Positions 17,796 to 26,411 of a DNA stretch of 36,316 nt are shown in pieces (position 1 is the stretch's first letter; the number at the start of each line of letters is the position of its first letter). The stretch comes from Acidocella sp. (GTDB lineage Bacteria > Pseudomonadota > Alphaproteobacteria > Acetobacterales > Acetobacteraceae), in assembly GCF_013044125.1 (NCBI RefSeq), contig NZ_JABEVC010000063.1, forward strand, positions 1 to 36,316, given 5' to 3'. The notes under the pieces are model-generated. The model ran no database searches and was not told the DNA's origin. It saw only the letters and a program-made list of their open reading frames with translations. A program made the translations under genes and the position numbers.

Positions 17796-18278
17796 TGATC
17801 CATTCTTTTCCGATGAAATCGGCAAAGCCGTTATTTTATGTGCAGGATAGGCGGCTGGTGATACTCCGGCGCGATATGCCACGCTCAATGTTAGGGAGCG
17901 AACCGGCTTACGGAAGATGAAAGACGTGATATAAGGCTCGTGGGGCGGTACGCGCCGCTCTGGGGTGTGGAAACCTCTCATTACGCGGTTCGGTGTCGCC
18001 GTGAGGCACCGGAACTCCTGGACCAGTTGGTCGGGGAGCCTGTGACGCATGTCCAGGTTTCCTGCGAAACTAAAGGTCACAGGGCCGTCGTAATGCGGTT
18101 TTCCAACTCCCCGATCAGGGTCAGGATGTTGTCAGCGGGGGCGCACCGCAGACATTGCACGCATAGGAAGTGAGAATGACTGGCCGCGCCGCGCCAAAAT
18201 TCAATAGTCTGCCGGGCGACGTTTACGGCGTTGGTAAAGGTCTCTCGTGCTTTGGTGGACCAGGGGAAGGGGCTAGGG
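17796..18278. other. Gap with no convincing gene
   Basis: These 483 bases hold overlapping open frames on both strands, none with a ribosome site, known motif or good composition. A 14-base string, GCGCGATATGCCAC (near 17871), recurs almost unchanged near 24224 (GCGCGATATGCCAC), which may hint at shared ancestry with the right part. No terminator or promoter stands out. Confidence 0.4.
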
Positions 18279-18809
18279 ATGAAGCTATGGCCTAAACGCA
18301 AACCCCGCTCGGAAGCCAAGACGCCCGCCGGTCCCAATCCAGGAGCGCCGTCGTTCAACGTCCGCGCGCCTACCTACCTCGTCGCGGGCAATCACCTTCG
18401 TTGTTGGACATGCAGTGGCAATGCCGCCGTCTATGCGCTCGTTGTTGCGCCCCCATTTGACCGCCGCGATGGCGCACGACAATGGGAGCCTGGCACCAGT
18501 CCCGCCGTCCTGGCGTATATTGAGAGTTTGCCGGAGCGGATCGCAGATCACCTCAAGCTGACCGCCCCACGGTATTTCCGCGACGCAAGCCAATGGCATC
18601 GCCGGCCCTACTGGATGAATCATTGCGAATACTGCGGCGCAAAGATCGGTGATGCCGAGACTATCGAATCTGCCATCGCGCCATTGAATACCGGGCGTTT
18701 TCAACCTGCCAACGTCAAATTATCTCACGTACCACAACCGTTCGAGGCATTAGCAACTCTTCACAATTGTTCCGATCCGGTCTCAGTTGAGGCGTGGAGG
18801 ACAAAATAA
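18279..18809 (+). CDS. Unknown protein with two CxxC pairs
   Basis: A 176-residue protein. ATG 18279 follows GGGGAAGGGGC closely; a longer frame upstream lacks a ribosome site. The first ~28 residues are basic and proline-rich. RCWTC (near 45-49) and HCEYCGAKIGDAE (near 117-129) supply two CxxC pairs that could bind one zinc ion as a rubredoxin-like knuckle, separated by a ~70-residue helical part. No family is recognised. It stands alone on the + strand between the mobilisation region and the DUF2971 gene. Confidence 0.6.
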   Translation: MKLWPKRKPRSEAKTPAGPNPGAPSFNVRAPTYLVAGNHLRCWTCSGNAAVYALVVAPPFDRRDGARQWEPGTSPAVLAYIESLPERIADHLKLTAPRYFRDASQWHRRPYWMNHCEYCGAKIGDAETIESAIAPLNTGRFQPANVKLSHVPQPFEALATLHNCSDPVSVEAWRTK

Positions 18810-19020
18810 TCGGGTGGCCGTGAAACGGGGGAACCATTCGGGGGCCTTCGAGACCGTCCAGGCATACCCGCGTGCAGAAGGACGAGTATGACCCATTATC
18901 GTCATTTCCAGGACGCGCTGCGGGACCGTAAGCGGTCATTCGTTGAAAAGTAAAGAGGCTTGCTTGCCCCCCGGCGATCTGCCAGCCTTCCGATATTGAT
19001 CGATCTTCGAGGTGTAAACT

Positions 19021-20037
19021 GTGGCGACTTCACCACCTAATGTGCCCGGCTCAGGGTACCTCAACGCCGAATGGTGGCCGATTCGCGTAGGCGAGGAAAA
19101 TGCCAACGGCACGGCTGAGCTATCTCCATTGGTCAAACAATTCGTAAAAAAATACGTCTTGAGGTTTCCTGAAGAAAACAAGCTGTTCCATTACACTACC
19201 ATCAGCGGTCTGTTTGGAATTATCGAGGCGAACGATATATACGTTAGCCACGTTCGGTACCTGAACGACATTTCTGAAGTCACGCACGGACAGGAGCTGG
19301 CCGCTAATGCGCTTCGAAAGATGGCCACTAAGCCGCGTTTTGGTGGGTTTTCCAAAATCCTAGAACACGCTGCAGGACTAATTTTAAAAAATGTTGTTAA
19401 AGATTATTTTGTGGCGTCGTTTTCGAGGGTGGGTAATGACCTTACTCAGTGGCGTTCATACGGAAAGGAGAGTGGTGTCTGTATCGAATTCGATCTCTCT
19501 GCTCCGCACAGTTTTGTGCATTTTCACGCTGGCAGTCTTGCCCGGGCGGTGTACAGATCGGGGGACAAATTGAGGCTTACCTTGTTTTGGGTTCAGAGAT
19601 ATCTTGCAGAATATAGGGCAGAACTGAATCGCTCTCATTCGTTGCCAGATTGGGCACATGAAGCATACGCAAAATCTCTTACAAGGAAACTTGAGTACGA
19701 ATTTTCCAGATTCAAGCATGATTGCTTCAGTTCCGAACAGGAGATAAGGCTTATAATTTCCGGGGACGAACCTATTCACCGCCCCCGCCGCTATCGTACA
19801 AGCGGGCGTTTTATCATTCCATACTATCATGCTTCTGATACAACGCTACGAGAGGATGGTACCATATGCATTGATGGCACAGTCATCGAGTGTCCCAAGC
19901 TACCCGTAGCATCGGTGACGGTTGGCCCGATGCAAAACCAAAGTTTATGCGCTCAGAGTGTTCAGGAGTTTCTTGCAGCACGTGGATACAATCCAAATGT
20001 TGTACGAACGTCGGAATTGCCATATCAGTCGTATTGA
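19021..20037 (+). CDS. DUF2971 family protein
   Basis: A 338-residue protein starting at GTG 19021 with GAGG upstream. It matches the DUF2971 pattern: FHYTTISGLFGIIEANDIYVS near 55-75, RYLNDISEVTHG near 79-90, then FVASFSRVGNDLTQWRSYG near 132-150 and GVCIEFD just after. A later HDCFSSEQEIRLII completes it. Proteins of this family are common in defence islands and mobile elements, but their biochemical activity is not established. GC content is lower than in the backbone genes, which fits separate acquisition. There is no operon partner. Confidence 0.85.
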   Translation: MATSPPNVPGSGYLNAEWWPIRVGEENANGTAELSPLVKQFVKKYVLRFPEENKLFHYTTISGLFGIIEANDIYVSHVRYLNDISEVTHGQELAANALRKMATKPRFGGFSKILEHAAGLILKNVVKDYFVASFSRVGNDLTQWRSYGKESGVCIEFDLSAPHSFVHFHAGSLARAVYRSGDKLRLTLFWVQRYLAEYRAELNRSHSLPDWAHEAYAKSLTRKLEYEFSRFKHDCFSSEQEIRLIISGDEPIHRPRRYRTSGRFIIPYYHASDTTLREDGTICIDGTVIECPKLPVASVTVGPMQNQSLCAQSVQEFLAARGYNPNVVRTSELPYQSY

Positions 20038-20308
20038 CAGGCGTCTTTAAATTTATCCCGCAATAACACCGCGCCACGGTATGGCGATGGGACGCAAGCG
20101 CACGGCGTCCGGTTCCGTGATCACTCCATCACCAGCTTGGTGACTGACTTGGGTCGATTTGGGATCGGCGGCTTTCCCGGTTCAAGTGCCGGAAAGCCTC
20201 CAAGCAGTTATCGTGCCGCCCGAAACCGGACCAACCGCTTTCCACCCAAAGCCGAAATTCAAACCGAGGCACTACCCAACAGCCCTTCGGTAAGCCGCAT
20301 GACCGGCG
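20038..20308. other. Gap, possible degraded coding remnant
   Basis: No intact gene seen. On the + strand at 20144-20296 an open stretch without a start reads VIVPPETGPTAFHPKPKFKP. Its proline-rich, PKFK-containing style resembles the tail of the accessory protein at 17245-17795. It may be the 3' end of a degraded paralogue; the evidence is weak. Confidence 0.3.
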
Positions 20309-20575
20309 TCATTCTTTCCTATCCCAATAACCGCGCCGCCGCTTGGTTCGCGCCAGCGTGGCGAGCGCGCCCAGCGCGGCGGCAACGGTTTCATGAGCAT
20401 CAAGCCGCACCCGACCGGTCGTACCCAGCCGTCCCCAATGCCGTGCCAGTAGCGCACAGCCGAACAAATCGACATCAACCGCAAGCGCATAGAAACGCCG
20501 TTCATTTTTCTCAGGCCGGACGCGGATGAGAGAAACTGCGCCGATGGAGCCCTTGGTGGGAGGATGATCCGACAA
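20309..20575 (-). CDS. Stand-alone WGR domain protein
   Basis: An 88-residue protein made almost entirely of a WGR domain: RRFYALAVDVDLFGCALLAR, then HWGRLGTTGRVRLDAH and a helix ALGALATLARTKRRRGY. WGR domains bind nucleic acid ends or strands in PARPs and occur alone on many plasmids. The start is TTG 20575, as no ATG is available in front of the domain, and GGAAGG lies 7 bases upstream. It is the first of the leftward genes to the right of the presumed oriT. Function on the element is unknown. Confidence 0.82.
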   Translation of the reverse strand: MSDHPPTKGSIGAVSLIRVRPEKNERRFYALAVDVDLFGCALLARHWGRLGTTGRVRLDAHETVAAALGALATLARTKRRRGYWDRKE

Positions 20576-20825
20576 TTTGTTGCCTTCCGAACTGTGCCGC
20601 CAACCAGATTTGTACGCGCGGCCGACTCGGAGCAGGTGAGTCTTTTTTGGAATCCCGCTGATTCCGAAACCGCATGGCTGAGCTGGGGTTCCTATCCCTC
20701 TGGGCCCGGCTCAAAGTGAACGCCAATCATTCCCTGGAAATCGCGACCGGGCCTATTGGACCCGCGGTATCCCCGGTGACGACGTCGCGGTAATCTCCCC
20801 GGCATGGGGGCATAGGGCAGGAATC

Positions 20826-22073
20826 ATGGCAACCGTTCGTAAGTGGGAATTCAAGTCAAAATTTCGGGCCAATGCCTATGGTTGGCGTGGCTCAAACCTC
20901 GCCGTCATCCGGCTTAAGGAAGCCGCCGCTGAGATCAAATCCGTGGCAAAGTCCGATCCTGTCCTAGCGGGTGACGGCGTCGTATCCCTGGCCGAGCGCA
21001 TCTGGCCAAGTTTGCAGGGAATCGATAGCTCGTCCGGCGCCCTTGGGTCAGCGGTCTTTCGGACCCTGAACGAGCTGATTCCGATCCTTATCGCCGCACC
21101 CGCGGATCACGCCACCAGAGGCAAGTGGCTGGCGCGCTTATTCGAGGCGGTCCAGAACGACGGCGTCGACTATCTGGCGCCGATCGAAGAGCGCTGGGGC
21201 GAGATCGCGCAATATCCCGTTTTGATGGACGAATATGCAGACCTCATGCTCGCAATGGTGCGTCGTGCCTGGGCCGACCATCAGAATTTCTCGTATGTAA
21301 CAGGCACTTCTATCTGCTTGTCCTGCCTGCTGGAACGTGGCCGTTACGACGAGCTTCAGGAATTGCTCGCCACCCACCGTGTAAAATTCTGGCCCTACCA
21401 TCGTTTCGGCGCGGAGGCCCTGGTGCGTCAAGGCTTGTGGGAGGCCGCCATCGCTTTTGCCGAAGCCGCCCGCAGCAAGACAAATCCCGGCTACTACGAA
21501 CTTTCCATCGATCGGTTTTGTGAGGCCCTGTTGATCGAACAAGGCCGCTCGGATGAGGCGTATCAAAGTTACGGGCTGCGGGCGGCAAACGGCACAACGA
21601 ATCTCGCCATCTACCGCGCTCTGGTCCGTGCCTACCCCGCCCGCGACCGTCGCCGGATGCTGCTGGATCTGATCGACTCTCGTGGCGATAAAGGAAAATG
21701 GTTCGCCGCCGCGAAGGATGCCGGATTTTTCGACATCGCCATTGAGTGTGCTGCCGTCTACGGCGCAGATCCCTCGACATTGCTACGCGCGGCGCGGGAT
21801 TTTGTTGGCAAGGAGGCAAAATTCGCCGCCACTGTCGCACTGCTGGCTCTATCCAGCTTGCTGAACGGCGGCGGGTATGACCCGAGGCCTGCGGAAGCGG
21901 CCGACGCAGTCAAATATCTTCTCGCCGCATCGCGCGAACTGACAGCGCTCGACTGGGCAGTCGGCGAACTCGGCAAGCTGGCGGCGCAGCCCTGTGCCGC
22001 TGGCCGGGAGCCGTTTCAGGCGGCCATGAGAACCGCGCTGGCGCAATGGCATCAAGATGAGAACAAAGCGTAG
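20826..22073 (+). CDS. Helical-repeat protein of unknown function
   Basis: A 415-residue protein, ATG 20826 with AGGA 4 bases upstream. It is almost entirely alpha-helical and rich in alanine, in paired-helix units such as GLWEAAIAFAEAARSKTN near 201-218 and GFFDIAIECAAVYG near 301-314, which suggests a TPR-like solenoid. There is no catalytic motif, signal peptide or membrane segment. Similar repeats occur beside SWIM-type zinc-finger proteins, but no zinc finger is present here. It is the only rightward gene in this stretch and is followed by a copy of the 105-nt repeated element. A scaffolding role is possible. Confidence 0.7.
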   Translation: MATVRKWEFKSKFRANAYGWRGSNLAVIRLKEAAAEIKSVAKSDPVLAGDGVVSLAERIWPSLQGIDSSSGALGSAVFRTLNELIPILIAAPADHATRGKWLARLFEAVQNDGVDYLAPIEERWGEIAQYPVLMDEYADLMLAMVRRAWADHQNFSYVTGTSICLSCLLERGRYDELQELLATHRVKFWPYHRFGAEALVRQGLWEAAIAFAEAARSKTNPGYYELSIDRFCEALLIEQGRSDEAYQSYGLRAANGTTNLAIYRALVRAYPARDRRRMLLDLIDSRGDKGKWFAAAKDAGFFDIAIECAAVYGADPSTLLRAARDFVGKEAKFAATVALLALSSLLNGGGYDPRPAEAADAVKYLLAASRELTALDWAVGELGKLAAQPCAAGREPFQAAMRTALAQWHQDENKA

Positions 22074-22265
22074 CGGCCACTGCGATGGCGCGCAGCGGTC
22101 GCGCTTTATCAGCCCAGCGATGGGTTTGTATTTCCTGATTTTTCCATTTCTTCCGTACTGACGGCACTCCGGCGGTGCTGGCTGTGAGGAGGGCCGGTGC
22201 AGCCGGCCGTCCTGCTGATCGTATTGTGGAGACTTTATGTGGCGCTGGTGAGATGAATTGTACGG

Positions 22266-22370
22266 TTGCGGCAGTGATCGTGACCCGGATGGGCTGAAAC
22301 CCGCTTGGGGTTCAGTGGAGCCCGGCTTCTGGGCTGAATAGAGCGCGGCCGGCGATAGCCGGGCCGCCAT
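22266..22370 (+). repeat. 105-nt structured repeat element, copy 1
   Basis: This is 105 bases long and aligns without gaps to 36037-36141 with 9 differences. It can fold into a hairpin GGGC-TGAAACCC/GGGTTCA-GTGGA-GCCC, a second hairpin AGCCC/GGGCT that competes for the same GCCC, and a GC-rich hairpin with a GATA loop near the end. Differences between copies fall mainly in the two apical loops. It lies 193 bases after the helical-repeat gene and 17 bases from the end of the primase-like gene. The reading orientation is not certain. Confidence 0.75.
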
Positions 22371-22386
22371 TATGTTGGCGGAGACG

Positions 22387-23394
22387 TTAAATGGCTGCCG
22401 TTACCTTCTGTGCGAATAAGCGTTGAAGGGTTTGCCCGCCGTGGATCTGGCAATAGTCGTTCCAATCCGTGCCCTCGGAGGATGAATCGAAGTCGGGGAA
22501 AATCGTTATAGCATTGCTTGCGGCGGCGGCTTCTTCGGCTTTTACGATGCCGATATTCTGGAGCGGGATTTTTCTGCGAGGGAGATGGTGGTCATTGTCG
22601 CCGGCAATAAGCATCAGCCGAGACGGAAATTTTTCACGGAGGGCAAGCGTCACCGGCAGGAGGTTGCCGGAGTGGCAGGCGACCACAACCGGGAACTGGG
22701 TGGCTTCGTGGATACTGGCACCGGTGGCGTATCCCTCGACGATGATTAAAGGCTCGTCGGTGTCGAGCAGGCCGATGGGATGAAAGGTCGCTTTGGCAAG
22801 CGCGCCTCTCATATATGTTTTTTGGTTGCTCTGATTGGCAGCATCGAATGAAATTCGCTGACAATTCCAAATGGTGCCATCCACCGTTTGGAGCGGGAGC
22901 AAGAGGTCGCTGTTGTCAAACAAGAACAGGCCGTGAGCGCAGACGCCCTTCATGGCGAGGTATGGGTGAGAAGTCGCGGGCAGCGAATTAGCGATGAGAG
23001 ATTGCGCCTCGATGGCCGCCTGTTTCTGGCGGTCTTCACGGACCTGCTCATCGCGGATTGCGCGGGCGCGGATTTCGCGGCTCGCTTGCTGGCGGTCGGT
23101 GGCGCTCAAGGGCGGGACGCATTCCGGCCGCCAGGTTGCCTCGTAATCTGTTTTCCAGTTTTTGATGTAGCCGACGGGCATCTTATCGAGGTGCAGCTTA
23201 TAGGCTCCAGACTTGGCGCCGTGCCGGTCGCCAAGCACTGGCAGACGATGAAGATGCCCATCGAGTTGCAACGGTTGATTGACGAGTATGCCTGCGGCTT
23301 TTATGGCGCAGGTGAATTCGGCAATGATGTCGGAGACATTTGTTTTCATTCTGGATATGACAGGCATTTTATTCTCGCGAATGGCATCGTACAT
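22387..23394 (-). CDS. TOPRIM primase-like protein (TraC-type)
   Basis: A 335-residue protein. ATG 23394 follows AAAGGAG at 11 bases; an in-frame ATG at 23367 is an alternative. The N-terminal ~100 residues include HLHRLPVLGDRHGAKSGAY, typical of plasmid primases of the TraC/DUF7146 type. The TOPRIM domain lies in the second half: LIIVEGYATGASI at 216-228 (catalytic Glu 220) and AGDNDHH at 264-270 (Asp 266 and 268). Such proteins prime complementary-strand synthesis on transferred single strands. The gene points toward the presumed oriT, in the early-entering region, where a primase would be useful. Confidence 0.85.
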   Translation of the reverse strand: MYDAIRENKMPVISRMKTNVSDIIAEFTCAIKAAGILVNQPLQLDGHLHRLPVLGDRHGAKSGAYKLHLDKMPVGYIKNWKTDYEATWRPECVPPLSATDRQQASREIRARAIRDEQVREDRQKQAAIEAQSLIANSLPATSHPYLAMKGVCAHGLFLFDNSDLLLPLQTVDGTIWNCQRISFDAANQSNQKTYMRGALAKATFHPIGLLDTDEPLIIVEGYATGASIHEATQFPVVVACHSGNLLPVTLALREKFPSRLMLIAGDNDHHLPRRKIPLQNIGIVKAEEAAAASNAITIFPDFDSSSEGTDWNDYCQIHGGQTLQRLFAQKVTAAI

Positions 23395-23445
23395 GATGCG
23401 CCGGGCTCCTTTCTTATATTGATTTTTTGGCGTGTTGTTAAGCCG

Positions 23446-23470
23446 AAAAAGGCCGGGCGTGAGCCCGGCC
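23446..23470 (-). terminator. Rho-independent terminator
   Basis: Stem GGCCGGGC (23451-23458) and GCCCGGCC (23463-23470) with a 4-base loop. On the minus strand it is followed by TTTTT. It ends the transcript of the gene at 23481-24068, just before the primase-like gene. Confidence 0.9.
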
Positions 23471-23480
23471 TTCAGGCGTC

Positions 23481-24068
23481 TTAGTCGAAGGCTTGCATCT
23501 CCGCCTCTGCGGCAAGGCGATCCACTTTCTTGTCGTTGGGGAGCGCGCGGGCGTACGGTTTCCATTCGCTGCCGGTGATTTTAGCGAACGCTTCCACCGC
23601 GCCTTCGGCGGCGGCAAGCAGCGCCATTGCCTGGAGACCGACCTGGGCGGCAAACTCCCGTGCGCGGGTAGCTTTGCTGTCAAAACCTGCAACCCCGTCT
23701 CGGTCTTCATCGCGGCTGTCGTTGGACAACCGCGTGGTCAGCTCGCGGGCGAGCGTGACTTTGGCGCTGTAGAAGTCACCAGCTCCGCAGGCGGAGGCAA
23801 CAAAGGCTCCAACAATGCGCTGGAGGTGGATTTCCAGAGCCTGTTCGTTCATCGCGCTTTCAATGGCGGTTGAGGATGCGGTGATTGCTCCCTGGGTTGC
23901 GTCCTTAATCTCGTGAAAATCGAGGGGTTCCAGTGCGAAGCGGACTGCAAGGCGTTCAGCTTGATCCACGGTCGGGCAAAGGAGGCGTGCCCGTTCGATT
24001 GTGTAGGCCGGGCGGATAACCGCTTTGGCGGCCGGGGCGGTGGAGGATTTCTTCGCAGTGTTTGCCAT
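23481..24068 (-). CDS. Unknown helical protein of the leading region
   Basis: A 195-residue protein; ATG 24068 has GAAAGG 9 bases upstream, while an upstream TTG has none. The N-terminus (MANTAKKSSTAPAAKAV) is basic and low-complexity. The rest is alanine-rich helix, including FVASACGAGDFYSAKVTLA and a charged loop SNDSRDEDRDG. No family was recognised. It has its own terminator at 23446-23470, and a large structured element begins about 65 bases upstream of the start. It is probably a conserved accessory protein of this plasmid type. Confidence 0.7.
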   Translation of the reverse strand: MANTAKKSSTAPAAKAVIRPAYTIERARLLCPTVDQAERLAVRFALEPLDFHEIKDATQGAITASSTAIESAMNEQALEIHLQRIVGAFVASACGAGDFYSAKVTLARELTTRLSNDSRDEDRDGVAGFDSKATRAREFAAQVGLQAMALLAAAEGAVEAFAKITGSEWKPYARALPNDKKVDRLAAEAEMQAFD

Positions 24069-24134
24069 AATCGTGGAACCTTTCAAATTCCGAGGTGTCG
24101 GCCCATGCCGGCATCGTTTCGGTGTGGGCGAAAA

Positions 24135-24348
24135 AAGCCGTGATCTTCTGGGCTGCCTGCCTGGAGTGGTTAGATGACCGGCACGTTGGCGGGTTGAATA
24201 GCGGGCGGTCCCTCTTGGGGGGCTGCGCGATATGCCACCTGCCTATGTGTAGGCCAGGGGCCGTCTTGGCGGCCCTTGGAGACTAACCACGCAACCGAAG
24301 GCACAACGCGCAGCGTTGTGGGTATGGTGGCTCAGAAGATTGCGGCTT
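24135..24348 (+). ncRNA. Multibranched structured element closed by a 23-bp helix
   Basis: The ends 24135-24157 and 24326-24348 pair over 23 bases without a bulge, 18 by Watson-Crick and 5 by G-U when read on the + strand; on the minus strand the five become A-C mismatches. Inside are GTGGTTAG/CTAACCAC (24166-24173 with 24283-24290), CACAACGC/GCGTTGTG (24302-24309 with 24313-24320), GCCTA/TAGGC (24241-24254), GACCG/CGGTC (24176-24210) and a GGCCG/CGGCC hairpin near 24258-24273. It lies upstream of the minus-strand gene starting at 24068. It is either a + strand RNA or a fold of the + single strand. No Rfam family is recognised. Confidence 0.6.
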
Positions 24349-24871
24349 AGACCACATAAACCGAAGCGATCCCGACATGAGCCATGACACAAGAGGTTGA
24401 AGTGGGTTGTACGTCTTTATGGCACTGCGAAGGCTAAATCCTTTTCAACCGCCCCGGCCGTCAAAGATTTCGTCAAGGTTGCGTTCGTCGGGTTGACTTG
24501 TTCGGCGGTGATTACCTGAGCGGCGTAGCCACTTCGTGCTTTCCGTCGTCACGAGATTGGATGAAACTGAGGGGGCAATCACTGAAACCTCCCTTTGCCG
24601 TCCGCGATGATCGTGGTGTGAAATCTTGCGTACCGTGTTGCTGGAGCCTTTGTTGCCTCTGCTTGTTGAGATGGTGAAAGGCGGCAACGTCAGCATCGCC
24701 AGCGCGACAATGTGTTGGCCGATGGCAGCCGTGGTGCAGATGAACGGGGTGTTTTGACGGCGCTCGCTGAGCGTAGGCAGTTTTCCGCTATAAAACGTTT
24801 CTTTTCAATGGCTTATGACTTGCGCGATGTGGTTCGGTTGGTTTAAGTTGCGATCATCAGGGAGCATGGAA
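24349..24871. other. Gap with no convincing gene
   Basis: About 520 bases in which short open frames on both strands lack ribosome sites, motifs and good composition. A TATAAAACG string near 24791 upstream of the next + gene could be part of its promoter. Nothing else stands out. Confidence 0.4.
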
Positions 24872-25408
24872 ATGTTGATCGACGGTATCTGGGTAGAGAA
24901 TGCGGTTCGGTTTCCCGTGGAAAAGCGAAGCCATCCGAGCTTGGACGTGCTGGAGGAGGTCAGGCCGGACTATAAGGTCGTTGCTGCCGTTCTCGAAATG
25001 TTGGGCCGTGAGCCTTTGGAGTCCGATCTGAAGAACATGGCTGACGATGCAATGGCGGAGTTTCTTAAGAGCTTCGGTTTTTTGCAAAGCGCAGCAGAGC
25101 TAAAAGGTTTGATTTCTAATCTGCGCGAGAGCTTGATTACGGAAGCTATCGCGCTTTGTGGCGAGGCGAAGTTGCTCGCCGACGAAGCGTATAAGGCTGG
25201 TACCCTCGCTCGAACGGCAAAGCACGAAAAGAGCCGGAATATTGCCGGGCATCACGCGCGGGCCAATAAACTTCTAAATCAATCGGCTGAAGCGACCGTG
25301 GAGGCTTACCGATTCAGCGAGGAGGTTTTCGGCAAGTGCCGTGCCCTGGATTCTTATCTTCGGTCGTTCGGTGCGGTTTCAAGCGAATGGTTGATCGCGG
25401 CCGGTTAG
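24872..25408 (+). CDS. Unknown helical protein
   Basis: A 178-residue protein on the + strand inside an otherwise leftward region. ATG 24872 is chosen because GGGAG lies 7 bases upstream; ATG 24866 would be too close to it. The sequence begins MLIDGIWVENAVRF and is then helical throughout, with a likely coiled coil at about 85-150 (LISNLRESLITEAIALCGE, then KLLNQSAEATVEAYRFSEE). There is no membrane segment or known motif. It ends 14 bases before the stop of the converging gene, with no clear terminator between them. Its function is unknown. Confidence 0.6.
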   Translation: MLIDGIWVENAVRFPVEKRSHPSLDVLEEVRPDYKVVAAVLEMLGREPLESDLKNMADDAMAEFLKSFGFLQSAAELKGLISNLRESLITEAIALCGEAKLLADEAYKAGTLARTAKHEKSRNIAGHHARANKLLNQSAEATVEAYRFSEEVFGKCRALDSYLRSFGAVSSEWLIAAG

Positions 25409-25422
25409 CCCTCGGAGGGCGA

Positions 25423-25797
25423 TCAATCTCTTTCGATGCGATGCTTTAATCGCATCCGCAAATCAGGCGGCACCCAGCGCACGATGAGGCGCGGGGTGTT
25501 TACCTGATCGGCGCATCGTTTGGCAGACCAAAACCAGTCCTGGGACCATTTTCGGCCTTGCCCGTAGCCGGGGACGTGGCGGTTGATGCGGTCGTGGATG
25601 CCACGGCGCATTTCTGCGCGGATTTGCGCGGCGGTCATGGGCGCCCAGGAGCCCGGCCCGTTGGGGTATATCTTGCCGGGATCGTCGAGCTTCACCTGTT
25701 TCCACGCGCGGAGGTATGACTCCATGGAGACGCGGCGGCCTTGGTATAACGTGACCGCATAGCCGCCTCTGTTCGTTCGGGGCGTGGCGTTAATCAT
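25423..25797 (-). CDS. Unknown basic protein
   Basis: A 124-residue, strongly basic protein. Its ATG (25797) lies inside the end of the preceding gene (8-base overlap) with GGAA upstream, so it is translationally coupled. It contains many Trp, Arg and Tyr residues (RAWKQVKLDDPGKIYP, KWSQDWFWSAKRCADQ, RLIVRWVPPDLRMRLK), a composition common in nucleic-acid-binding plasmid proteins. No family is recognised. It closes a run of small leftward genes. Confidence 0.68.
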   Translation of the reverse strand: MINATPRTNRGGYAVTLYQGRRVSMESYLRAWKQVKLDDPGKIYPNGPGSWAPMTAAQIRAEMRRGIHDRINRHVPGYGQGRKWSQDWFWSAKRCADQVNTPRLIVRWVPPDLRMRLKHRIERD

Positions 25798-26377
25798 GAT
25801 CGCGATTCCAGAGGTGGGCGTATTCCATGCGGCGCGGGTACCAGTGGATAAACTGGTGGGGCGTGTTGCTGTCGTCGTCGGGCGGCATCGTATCCACCGT
25901 TATATCGGTGTAGTCGCGCGGCCCGATAGGTTCGCCTGATTTCGTACACGGCATCAAGTCAAAAATGTGGTGATATGAAGCGTTGTGCCATATCTTCCGG
26001 CACATCTGCCAGCACCAGAGACCTTGATGCTCATCGACATAATAGACGCGACAATAATCATCATCGGTTGAATGATATTTCAGGTGCATGGGCTTGGTCT
26101 TTGGCTTGGCCCCTGGCTGATTGCTGGGATGGTCGGCGTCGGCGGCATTGACCGCCCATCCGAAGAGCGAGCCCGCGAGCACCGCATTGGCGTGTGCTGT
26201 GGTGATGTTCCAAGACTCGTTGAACGAATCAACGTCAATGTTCGAGGAGGCGGGGAAGTACCCCTTTTCCCCCGCGACAATAAAAACCGGTTCTTGGGTT
26301 GAGGGATGCTTCGCGGCGCATATTTTTGGCAGTTTGGCGAGGTTTGCTCTAATGACCTCCCCGTTTGAGTTCGACAT
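25790..26377 (-). CDS. Unknown plasmid accessory protein
   Basis: A 195-residue protein; ATG 26377 follows AAAAGGAA by about 7 bases. It has several Trp/His-rich stretches (YCRVYYVDEHQGLWCW, MCRKIWHNASYHHIFD) and a late acidic MPPDDDSNTPHQF segment. No signal peptide or membrane helix is present. I do not recognise it. It overlaps the next gene by 8 bases, and a G-T-containing hairpin lies 35 bases upstream of its start. Confidence 0.68.
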   Translation of the reverse strand: MSNSNGEVIRANLAKLPKICAAKHPSTQEPVFIVAGEKGYFPASSNIDVDSFNESWNITTAHANAVLAGSLFGWAVNAADADHPSNQPGAKPKTKPMHLKYHSTDDDYCRVYYVDEHQGLWCWQMCRKIWHNASYHHIFDLMPCTKSGEPIGPRDYTDITVDTMPPDDDSNTPHQFIHWYPRRMEYAHLWNRDHD

Positions 26378-26411
26378 GATATGTTCCTTTTCTTATTACG
26401 TGCGAATTTGC

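Noticed and set aside
17940-18358. Short overlapping frames on both strands in the gap after the accessory gene
   Set aside because: No ribosome site, recognisable motif or preferred composition.
20137-20529. 130-codon + strand frame
   Set aside because: Its second half is antisense to the WGR gene and its composition is that of a shadow frame.
21849-22370. 173-codon minus-strand frame starting MAARLSPAALYSA
   Set aside because: It starts exactly at the edge of the 105-nt structured element and runs antisense into the helical-repeat gene; the same frame in copy 2 stops inside the element.
24445-24696. 83-codon minus-strand frame
   Set aside because: Low-complexity, basic and without a ribosome site; not convincing as a gene.
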